Assembly (NCBI GenBank): GCA_024635995.1 | Contig: JAGXHW010000035.1 | Span: 1 to 52,845, forward strand | Reading direction: 5' to 3' | DNA length: 52,845 bases | DNA from: Clostridiaceae bacterium | GTDB taxonomy: Bacteria > Bacillota > Clostridia > Peptostreptococcales > Tindalliaceae | Part shown: one piece after another, positions 47,946 to 52,845 of the stretch | How positions within the stretch are numbered: position 1 is the stretch's first letter | How the letters are laid out: every line of letters begins with the position of its first letter | Translations under genes and position numbers: made by a program | The notes under the pieces: model-generated | The model's database searches: none | Seen by the model: only the letters and a program-made list of their open reading frames with translations | What the model was told of the DNA's origin: nothing

Positions 47946-47996
47946 AAAAAAACCCGGTGTTGTCATCCAAGACAAGTAGACATTACCAGGTTTTGT
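47946..47996 (+). terminator. Terminator-like hairpin after the short peptide frame
   Basis: AAAAAAACCCGGTGTTGTC pairs with GACAA...ACCAGGTTTTG, with internal mismatches. It closes a transcription unit of about 170 bases containing only the 21-codon frame. Confidence 0.5.
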
Positions 47997-48030
47997 ATTG
48001 CATCTGTCACTGCATCAATGATTTAGTATA

Positions 48031-48039
48031 TGATATAAT
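48031..48039 (+). promoter_or_regulatory. Extended -10 promoter of the ModE-TupA-like regulator gene
   Basis: TGATATAAT (TGN plus TATAAT at 48034-48039), with no strong -35. About 60 bases upstream of the start codon. Confidence 0.65.
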
Positions 48040-48098
48040 TCTGGATGAAGGTAACCTTCGGATAGACTGGCTGAATTGGGAAGACAGGAGGGGTGTGG

Positions 48099-49262
48099 GT
48101 GCAAAACAAACGTAAAGAAGAATTTCAGATTCTGCTGGCCATTGATGGAAGGCGCAGCTTTTCAGTGGATCGACTTTTTGCGTTGTTGGAACAAATTGAG
48201 AAGACTGGTTCCATCAGCAAAGCAGCTGCCAACATCGATGCTTCCTATCGGTATGCCTGGGGGTTGATACAGGATGCAGAGAAGGAACTAGACATTGACC
48301 TGGTGATTAAACAGGTAGGAGGCTCAGAAGGCGGCGGTACAAGCACCACTGAAAATGGAAAAAAATTACTTTATCAATATATAAGTTTAAAACGGGATAT
48401 TGACAAGCAATTAGAAGGTTTATTGGATCCGGAGAGTGATAAAAAGAAAACTTCAGAGCAATTTGCAGATACACCAAATCAAGAACAGTATCTTTTGATT
48501 GCGACGACCATTGGACCTGTTGAAACAGGATTGATTGATCTGCTTGAACAAGTATATTACCAGGAGAAGGGTATTTTGGTACGACACATTTCGGCTGGAA
48601 CCGGCAGGGCCCTTGAAATTGCACGTATGGGAAGGGTTGACCTTGTGCTGGTCCATGCTCCTGAGCTGGAAGAGGCCTTTATAGCTGAAGGATATGGTGT
48701 TGAGAGAAAACCTCTCATGAGCAATCTGTTTTACCTGGTGGGACCAACAACTGATCCGGCAGGATTGAAATATATCCGTGAAAATGCAGGGGTCACCGGT
48801 TTGTTTCGACAAATTGCCCTAACTCAAAAGGAGTTTATCAGCCGTGGAGATCGATCCGGTACACATATTCGTGAGCTGGAAATTTGGGAAAAAACCGGTA
48901 TAGAGCGACAGAACCAATGGTACATCACCAGTTCTGGGGTAGTGGGCAATAAAGGAGTACTGGAACTTGCCATGGAGAGACATGCTTACACACTCATTGA
49001 TTCAGCCACTTATTGGAAAGCCGGCTGCCAGGAAGCAATGTACGTTTATGCTGGTGAAAATTCAGCTGATCCATTATTAATGAACCATTTTTCCATCATC
49101 TTGTTGAACAATAAACGGTTGAAGAATATCAATGACCAGGGAGCACGAGCTTTTTGTCAATGGCTGACCAAGGGCAAAGGCCGGCACATTATTGAAGAGT
49201 TTGGTAAAGAATATGGGGGAGATCCCTTCTTTAAATTGGATGAGTCATATCATAGCAGATGA
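48099..49262 (+). CDS. One-component regulator: ModE-type HTH fused to a TupA/PBP-like oxyanion-binding domain
   Basis: 387 residues in two parts. Residues about 20-105 are a ModE/LysR-type winged helix (GSISKAAANIDASYRYAWGLIQDAEKEL, then GGSEGGGTSTTENGKKLLYQY, the typical ModE wing). Residues about 128-380 are homologous to TupA tungstate-binding proteins (ATTIGPVETGLIDLL, SAGTGRALEIARMGRVDLVLVHAPE, VGPTTDPAG, FISRGDRSGTHIRE), without signal peptide, so the ligand is bound inside the cell. It probably senses tungstate or molybdate and regulates uptake or enzyme genes. GTG 48099 is chosen (AGGAGG six to seven bases upstream) over GTG 48093. Related to the adjacent tupA. Confidence 0.9.
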   Translation: MQNKRKEEFQILLAIDGRRSFSVDRLFALLEQIEKTGSISKAAANIDASYRYAWGLIQDAEKELDIDLVIKQVGGSEGGGTSTTENGKKLLYQYISLKRDIDKQLEGLLDPESDKKKTSEQFADTPNQEQYLLIATTIGPVETGLIDLLEQVYYQEKGILVRHISAGTGRALEIARMGRVDLVLVHAPELEEAFIAEGYGVERKPLMSNLFYLVGPTTDPAGLKYIRENAGVTGLFRQIALTQKEFISRGDRSGTHIRELEIWEKTGIERQNQWYITSSGVVGNKGVLELAMERHAYTLIDSATYWKAGCQEAMYVYAGENSADPLLMNHFSIILLNNKRLKNINDQGARAFCQWLTKGKGRHIIEEFGKEYGGDPFFKLDESYHSR

Positions 49263-49428
49263 TGGTTAAACAATCTGACAGGTGGCGATGGCAGCGAAAT
49301 GCAATTAAATACATAAAGATACTCCCCAAAGTGCACAACATATTTCATGCAACTCGGGAATGCAACAGCGGCAAATAAAGTGGATACCGATATAAAAAGT
49401 ACAGAACATATAGAATACAAGGAATCCA

Positions 49429-49457
49429 TTGACAGGACATTAACAGTAGTCTATACT
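49429..49457 (+). promoter_or_regulatory. Promoter of the tupA riboswitch transcript
   Basis: TTGACA (49429-49434), 17-base spacer, TATACT (49452-49457). A weak AT-rich dyad (CGATATA ... TATAGAA, 49388-49415) upstream could be a regulator site. The rest of 49263-49428 shows nothing recognisable. Confidence 0.85.
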
Positions 49458-49499
49458 GGAAATGACCTTTTTTTTATAGACAATATGCAAAAATAAACA

Positions 49500-49705
49500 T
49501 AACGACTAACGGGGGATGACAGATTCATCCAGAGACTCTCCGGTAAATTGAATAATCTCCGAGTTTGTCACTCTACGGCTTAAAACCAAGGGTGCAAACC
49601 GCTGGGTAGTGCTGGAAACGGTATTGCCTCCCACATGGAAAGGAGAGCAGTGTCTTGTAATGACTTCTACAGGCGCCTTCTCCGGGCGCCCTTTATTATG
49701 CTTCT
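49500..49705 (+). promoter_or_regulatory. Moco/Tuco-like riboswitch upstream of tupA
   Basis: The leader contains, in order, CTCCGAG (49557-49563), GTCACTC, GGTGCAAACCGC, GGAAAC, GCCTCCC (49626-49632) and GGAAAGGAG (49637-49645), where CTCC/GCCTCCC and GGAAAGGAG can pair. This resembles the molybdenum/tungsten cofactor riboswitch consensus, which is known upstream of molybdate/tungstate transport and cofactor genes. A GGCGCC...GGGCGCC hairpin followed by CTTTATT (49672-49697) could be the expression platform. Identification is from pattern memory, without a covariance search. Confidence 0.68.
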
Positions 49706-49821
49706 TCAGGAGGTGATCAGCACTGGCAGCTATACATAGGAATAAAAATGCATAAACGGGTTCACCAGAACCATGTAAAAAGAACGTCAGTACAAACAAT
49801 CAGAACAAACAAAGGAGATGA

Positions 49822-50760
49822 ATGTACATGTTGACAAAGAAACATATTTTATTATTAACTTTTGTATTGCTCTTCACCCTGGTGACGGCTTGCAGTCCAG
49901 CGACCGAACCTGCTCCTGCTGAAGAACCTGCTCCGGCAGAAGAGCCAGCCCCGGTTGAAGAAGTAGTGGAAGAACCTGCAGAAGAAGATGAGTTTCCTGA
50001 ACTGACCAATACAGAAATGATTCTGGCAACCACCACCAGCACAGAGAACAGTGGGCTGCTGGAGTTTATCCTGCCTGATTTCACTGAAAAACATGGCGTA
50101 GAGGTAAAAGTGGTCGCTGTGGGAACCGGTGCGGCTCTTCAAATGGGAGCAGATGGTGAAGCTGATGTGTTGTTGGCTCACGCCAAAGAAAGAGAAGTAG
50201 CATTGGTGGCAGAGGGTCATGGTCTTGAAAGATTTGACGTAATGTACAATGACTTTATCATCATCGGACCTGCCGGAGATCCAGCCGGGTTGGCAGACAA
50301 TGCAGGCAGCGACGTAATCTCAGCGTTTCAACTGATTGCAGATAACGGGTCCACATTTGTTTCACGAGGTGACGACTCAGGTACACATACCATGGAAAGA
50401 AATCTTTGGAATGAAATCGGCATGGAAGAACCTACTGACAGTTGGTATGTATCTGCTGGTCAGGGTATGGGGGATGTCATCATCATGGCCAACGAACTGG
50501 AAGGGTACACGTTGACAGACAGAGCCACTTATCTATCAATGATGGAAAACATTGACCTGGAAATCGTTGTAGAAGGCGACTCAAAGCTTTTTAACCAGTA
50601 TGGTGTTATTGCAGTTAACCCGGACAAGGGTGACCATATCAATTATCCTGCAGCTGCCCGCTTTGTTGACTGGATTCTGTCTGACGAAACCCAGGAGATG
50701 GTTGGTGGATTTGGGCTGGAAGAATTTGATATGCCCCTGTTCTTTCCCAATGCTATATAG
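49822..50760 (+). CDS. tupA: Tungstate-binding lipoprotein TupA (ABC transporter substrate-binding protein)
   Basis: Extracellular lipoprotein, 312 residues. Signal sequence ends in the lipobox LVTAC (C24), followed by an acidic proline/alanine/glutamate tether with three near-identical PAPAEE-type repeats (about 28-55). The binding domain has TTTSTENSGLLEFILPDF, GTGAALQMGADGEADVLLAHAKE, GPAGDPAG and FVSRGDDSGTHTMERNLW, the TupA signature set. AAAGGAG precedes ATG 49822 and ATG 49828; either may be used. No permease (tupB) or ATPase (tupC) gene follows, which is unusual. Confidence 0.92.
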   Translation: MYMLTKKHILLLTFVLLFTLVTACSPATEPAPAEEPAPAEEPAPVEEVVEEPAEEDEFPELTNTEMILATTTSTENSGLLEFILPDFTEKHGVEVKVVAVGTGAALQMGADGEADVLLAHAKEREVALVAEGHGLERFDVMYNDFIIIGPAGDPAGLADNAGSDVISAFQLIADNGSTFVSRGDDSGTHTMERNLWNEIGMEEPTDSWYVSAGQGMGDVIIMANELEGYTLTDRATYLSMMENIDLEIVVEGDSKLFNQYGVIAVNPDKGDHINYPAAARFVDWILSDETQEMVGGFGLEEFDMPLFFPNAI

Positions 50761-50791
50761 TCATATCTTTATCTTAAAACAACGCTCAATT

Positions 50792-50821
50792 GCCCTGCTG
50801 TGATCATCGGTAGGGTTTTTG
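50792..50821 (+). terminator. Terminator after tupA
   Basis: CCCTGCTG pairs with CGGTAGGG (with two G-T pairs) around a seven-base loop and is followed by TTTTT. Confidence 0.72.
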
Positions 50822-50935
50822 AATGCAAGGAAACAGTTATTGTTTTTGTTTCATTCTTGATTCTTTTGATTTGGGGTATACATATTATGTAATCATTAAT
50901 ATTTCACTTAAGAACGAGCATTGGAGGTATTGGTC

Positions 50936-51304
50936 ATGAAGGGAATCATAGGCGTTGTTTTGGCTGTTTTGACCGGTGTGCTCGTTGGTTTTTTCGGTGC
51001 TTTTAACTCAGTGTTCTCTGACGGTGGCATGGGTGAACGGCTCATCACAATTGCCATCGTGTTACTGGTATATGGGGTGTTGGGGTTTGTTTGGGGTGTA
51101 GTTTTACCAACCCATGGATGGAAATGGGGGCTGATTCTGGGGGTGCCGGGAGCTCTCTTCATTGGGTTGTACTTATTAAATGAATGGCAATCATTAATGG
51201 CACTGTATGTCATAATGATTCTAATTGTTTCTTTGGTTGGTGCGTGGAGTGGCAGCCAGTTAAGAAGTTCCAAGGCTGACAAGAACCAGGAGGTGAATGA
51301 ATGA
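50936..51304 (+). CDS. Small membrane protein of unknown function
   Basis: 122 residues with about four hydrophobic helices (2-24, 36-60, 67-86, 91-110) and a short charged tail. Not recognised. ATG 50936 has GGAGG about nine bases upstream. Its stop overlaps the ATG of the SOUL-domain gene (ATGA), so the two are translationally coupled and probably act together. Confidence 0.75.
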   Translation: MKGIIGVVLAVLTGVLVGFFGAFNSVFSDGGMGERLITIAIVLLVYGVLGFVWGVVLPTHGWKWGLILGVPGALFIGLYLLNEWQSLMALYVIMILIVSLVGAWSGSQLRSSKADKNQEVNE

Positions 51305-51810
51305 GCGTTTACGAAACCCCTGATTATGAAGTGCTACTAAAGGAAAATCCCTTTGAGATCAGACGGTACTCGGATTTTTTGATGGTGGAGTATGAAAATG
51401 AAGAAGACCCTTTAAGCAATAATGGCTTTGGCACCTTGTTCCGATATATTAGTAATGATAATGAGGAAAAGAAGCGCATTAGTATGACCATCCCTGTCAT
51501 TGAAGAAATGACCGATAAAAAACGAAAAATGGCCTTTGTAATACCGAAGAAACATTGGGAACATGCGCCGAAACCAAATGATCCTAATCTGAGTATCAAA
51601 TCCTTTGACAGCGGCAGTTTTGCAGTAATTCGGTATAGCGGTCTTTCTAACAGGCAGAAGGAGCAGAAAAAATTGGAACATTTAGTGGAGTGGGTGGACC
51701 AGAAGGGTTACCGAAGGGTTTCCAATGCCATGCTGGCTTTTTATAATTCGCCTTTTGCCTTACCTATGGTAAGGAGAAATGAAATCATGGTGAAAGTTGA
51801 AGCATATTAA
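51301..51810 (+). CDS. SOUL-family haem-binding protein
   Basis: 169 residues matching the SOUL/HBP family: YETPDYEVLLKENPFEIRRYSDFLMVE at the N-terminus, GFGTLFRYISNDNEEKKRISMTIPVI, and the C-terminal RRVSNAMLAFYNSPFALPMVRRNEIMVKV. Members bind haem or porphyrin; the physiological role is poorly defined. No signal peptide. Co-translated with the membrane protein upstream. Confidence 0.9.
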   Translation: MSVYETPDYEVLLKENPFEIRRYSDFLMVEYENEEDPLSNNGFGTLFRYISNDNEEKKRISMTIPVIEEMTDKKRKMAFVIPKKHWEHAPKPNDPNLSIKSFDSGSFAVIRYSGLSNRQKEQKKLEHLVEWVDQKGYRRVSNAMLAFYNSPFALPMVRRNEIMVKVEAY

Positions 51811-51815
51811 AACTA

Positions 51816-51844
51816 TTTACACCGCTGAATCTCTATGGTAAAAT
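51816..51844 (+). promoter_or_regulatory. Promoter for tRNA-Val
   Basis: TTTACA (51816-51821), 17-base spacer, TAAAAT (51839-51844), 12 bases before the mature tRNA. Confidence 0.75.
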
Positions 51845-51856
51845 AAACCTTGCCGT

Positions 51857-51932
51857 GGGGAATTAACTCAGCTGGTAGAGTATCTCCTTGACGTGGAGGA
51901 AGCCATGGGTTCGAGTCCCTTATTCCCCACCA
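51857..51932 (+). tRNA. tRNA-Val (anticodon GAC)
   Basis: 76 bases with encoded CCA. Acceptor GGGGAAT/ATTCCCC, D stem ACTC/GAGT, anticodon stem TCTCC/GGAGG with loop TTGACGT (anticodon GAC reads GTC), T arm ATGGG-TTCGAGT-CCCTT with one T-T mismatch. The mismatch is the only irregularity. Confidence 0.94.
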
Positions 51933-51936
51933 CTGC

Positions 51937-51976
51937 AAAAGCTCACTTCCTAAAAGCTAAGAAGTGAGCTTTTTTG
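51937..51976 (+). terminator. Terminator after tRNA-Val
   Basis: AAAAGCTCACTTC and GAAGTGAGCTTTT, perfect complement, followed by Ts. Confidence 0.88.
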
Positions 51977-51980
51977 TGTT

Positions 51981-52004
51981 TTTGTCAATCAATTTGTCAA
52001 TCAA
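51981..52004. repeat. Tandem 12-bp repeat
   Basis: TTTGTCAATCAA occurs twice head to tail just after the tRNA-Val terminator. No function seen. Confidence 0.75.
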
Positions 52005-52120
52005 TCTAAACTGAATCATCAAAATACAAGCATTTCGGCAACTTCTTTTTGCATCGATGATATTACATGTAAATAAGTATTTATTTTCTATTTTCTCTCA
52101 TGACCTTCTTTGTCTGCGAA

Positions 52121-52270
52121 TGTCAATGAAAAAGTTGACCACCTGACATTGAATTTGTTTACCACCAAGACGGTGAATTAGTTTACCAATAACAGGTTTT
52201 TGACATTCAATTAGTTTACCACTCATGACACTCAAAAAGTTTACCAGCTGACACTGAATTTGTTTACCAC
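52121..52270. repeat. Six imperfect ~22-bp repeats of the IS21-type end
   Basis: Copies start at 52121, 52144, 52173 (partial), 52201, 52226 and 52249, following the consensus TGACAYTSAAWWWGTTTACC. Pitch is 23 to 29 bases. IS21-family ends are known to carry multiple copies of a transposase-binding repeat, and this is how I read them. Confidence 0.85.
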
Positions 52271-52335
52271 TTTGTTTCTAAGAAAGGGAATACTAAAGGA
52301 TAGCAGCATTCCCCGAATAAAAATATGTTTAGCTA

Positions 52336-52490
52336 TTAGTCAGAAACCTTTGCAGCATGTTCAGCTCTGTAAGGATTATCTGAGTTCATGTTAAGTACAT
52401 GGGACCGGAAGGTTAACCGGTCAATTAATGCCGTTACCATGGTATGATTCTCAAACATTGAAGTCCAGTCTGAGAAACTTAGATTGGCAG
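52336..52490 (-). pseudogene. istB: istB (IS21 helper ATPase) 3' fragment
   Basis: Reading the minus strand, about 50 residues match the C-terminus of IstB-like ATP-binding proteins: NLSFSDWTSMFENHTMVTAL, then IDRLTFRSHVLNMNSDNPYR and a stop at 52336-52338. The Walker motifs and everything upstream are absent because the sequence changes near 52485. Confidence 0.85.
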
Positions 52491-52575
52491 ATAATCAATG
52501 TCAAACCAGAATCGGCTTCCTCCATAGTTACTTTCTACCTGGAGATCTCCATGCATTAATTCAACGATGATTAAA
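52479..52575 (-). pseudogene. Possible 3' fragment of a histidine kinase gene
   Basis: On the minus strand a frame ends VELMHGDLQVES, NYGGSRFWFDIDYLPI, stop at 52479-52481. This resembles the end of HATPase domains (VELMxGxIxVES...GSxFxF). Only about 30 residues are visible and the upstream part is not clearly kinase-like, so this is a weak call. It would mark the gene that the IS element or a deletion cut into. Confidence 0.35.
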
Positions 52576-52764
52576 AATAAAAGCTGGCGATTTATACTGA
52601 ACCCCTAGAGTGAGACACATAAAAGTGAAATTTAAGTTATACTGTACCTATGAGAAATGGATTAATTGATGCAAAAATAACAGAAGACATCGCAACGCAC
52701 TTATCATAGGTCCAGTGCCGGCTAATTTGCCAATTTTCTTAAAGCGAGATGGAATTGATATGAA

Positions 52765-52815
52765 CACAACAAAAAACCAACCTGGCAATGAAAACCCAGG
52801 TTGGTTTTTGTTGTG
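52765..52815. terminator. Long palindrome, probable bidirectional terminator
   Basis: CACAACAAAAAACCAACCTGG (52765-52785) pairs with CCAGGTTGGTTTTTGTTGTG (52796-52815), about 20 pairs with one bulged A and a ten-base loop. T-runs in both directions suit termination on either strand. The 52576-52764 stretch before it shows no gene I can support. Confidence 0.65.
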
Positions 52816-52845
52816 CGATGTGTCAATTTATTGCGATTTATTGAA

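Larger units (their letters stand above)
52121..52490 (-). mobile_element. Remnant right end of an IS21-family insertion sequence
   Basis: The segment has an IS21-type terminus beginning TGTCAATG at 52121, a run of six related repeats (52121-52270) and the 3' end of an istB-like gene reading toward that terminus. The istA gene, most of istB and the other end are missing, so the element is truncated and cannot move by itself. The left boundary is set by the TGT end; the right one, near 52480-52490, is where IstB similarity stops. Confidence 0.8.

Noticed and set aside
49506-49799. Minus-strand 97-codon frame over the tupA leader
   Set aside because: Coincides with the structured riboswitch-like region; no site or similarity. 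The plus-strand RNA reading explains the conservation better.
51857-52004. tRNA-Val as an integration (att) site with the following 12-bp tandem repeat
   Set aside because: No integrase gene, no duplicate of the tRNA 3' end downstream within the window; the tandem repeat does not match the tRNA.
52121-52270. Possible CRISPR array
   Set aside because: Repeats are imperfect, almost contiguous without true spacers, and lie at an IS21-type terminus beside an istB fragment; no cas genes.
52629-52708. Short frame MRNGLIDAKITEDIATHLS after a TTATACT-like -10
   Set aside because: No ribosome binding site, 19 codons, no neighbour or similarity to support it.

Overview
The window is a chromosomal segment of a low-to-moderate G+C Firmicute, most likely an anaerobic, amino-acid-fermenting clostridium. 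The evidence is strong AGGAGG ribosome binding sites, T-box leaders on two tRNA synthetase operons, an ATT-initiated infC behind an attenuator, a lysine riboswitch, an ArgR-type operator pair and a gene order (thrS-infC-rpmI-rplT ... trmH/ysgA-pheS-pheT-zapA) like that of other Firmicutes. Two potassium uptake systems and an Nqr-type sodium pump would suit a salt- or alkali-adapted lifestyle, but that is inference; no rRNA or taxonomic marker beyond ribosomal proteins is present.

Layout. 1-13.8 kb is translation and K+ uptake: the 3' part of a trkH, T-box-thrS, infC-rpmI-rplT, a KtrB/KtrA-type K+ system, a TrmH-family RNA methyltransferase, T-box-pheST, a ZapA-coiled-coil protein and tyrS. 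13.8-21.9 kb holds single genes: diaminopropionate ammonia-lyase, a nitrilase-Nudix fusion (minus strand), a GH3 lipoprotein, a secreted rhodanese-like protein (minus), thymidine kinase, glutaminase, tRNA-Thr (minus) and a phosphotransferase-fold kinase. 22.1-31.1 kb is amino-acid catabolism and nitrogen control: gdhA, a soluble histidine kinase and NtrC-type activator pair, a sigma-54-type promoter in front of a small two-unit Cys protein, tdh, a frameshifted kbl, and an amidohydrolase. 31.1-36.0 kb is argCJBD under two ARG boxes. 36.1-38.6 kb carries a small four-helix putative b-haem protein, a PilZ protein, plsC (minus) and an omega-amidase-like nitrilase. 38.6-43.7 kb is a lysine-riboswitch-controlled asd-dapA-dapB-dapH-lysC operon (acetylated DAP branch). 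43.7-47.6 kb (minus) is nqrBCDEF without nqrA. 47.6-50.8 kb is an oxyanion (tungstate/molybdate) sensing module: a short-peptide unit, a ModE-HTH/TupA-domain fusion regulator, and tupA behind a Moco/Tuco-like riboswitch. 50.9-52.0 kb has a small membrane protein, a SOUL haem protein and tRNA-Val. The last 0.85 kb is a decayed IS21-type end with six ~22 bp repeats, an istB 3' fragment, a possible histidine-kinase 3' fragment and a long palindrome.

How the genes work together. Glutaminase, glutamate dehydrogenase, threonine dehydrogenase/KBL and diaminopropionate ammonia-lyase point to amino acids as carbon, nitrogen and energy source. The sensor/NtrC pair beside gdhA and the sigma-54 site just downstream suggest local control of part of that catabolism. 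Arginine and lysine/DAP biosynthesis are each controlled by the end product. The most unusual items are the nitrilase-Nudix fusion, the ModE-TupA fusion beside a riboswitch-controlled orphan tupA, the nqrA-less nqr operon, the sigma-54-controlled duplicated four-Cys protein, and the minimal H-x13-H membrane protein. I found no CRISPR array, prophage or recognised defence system.
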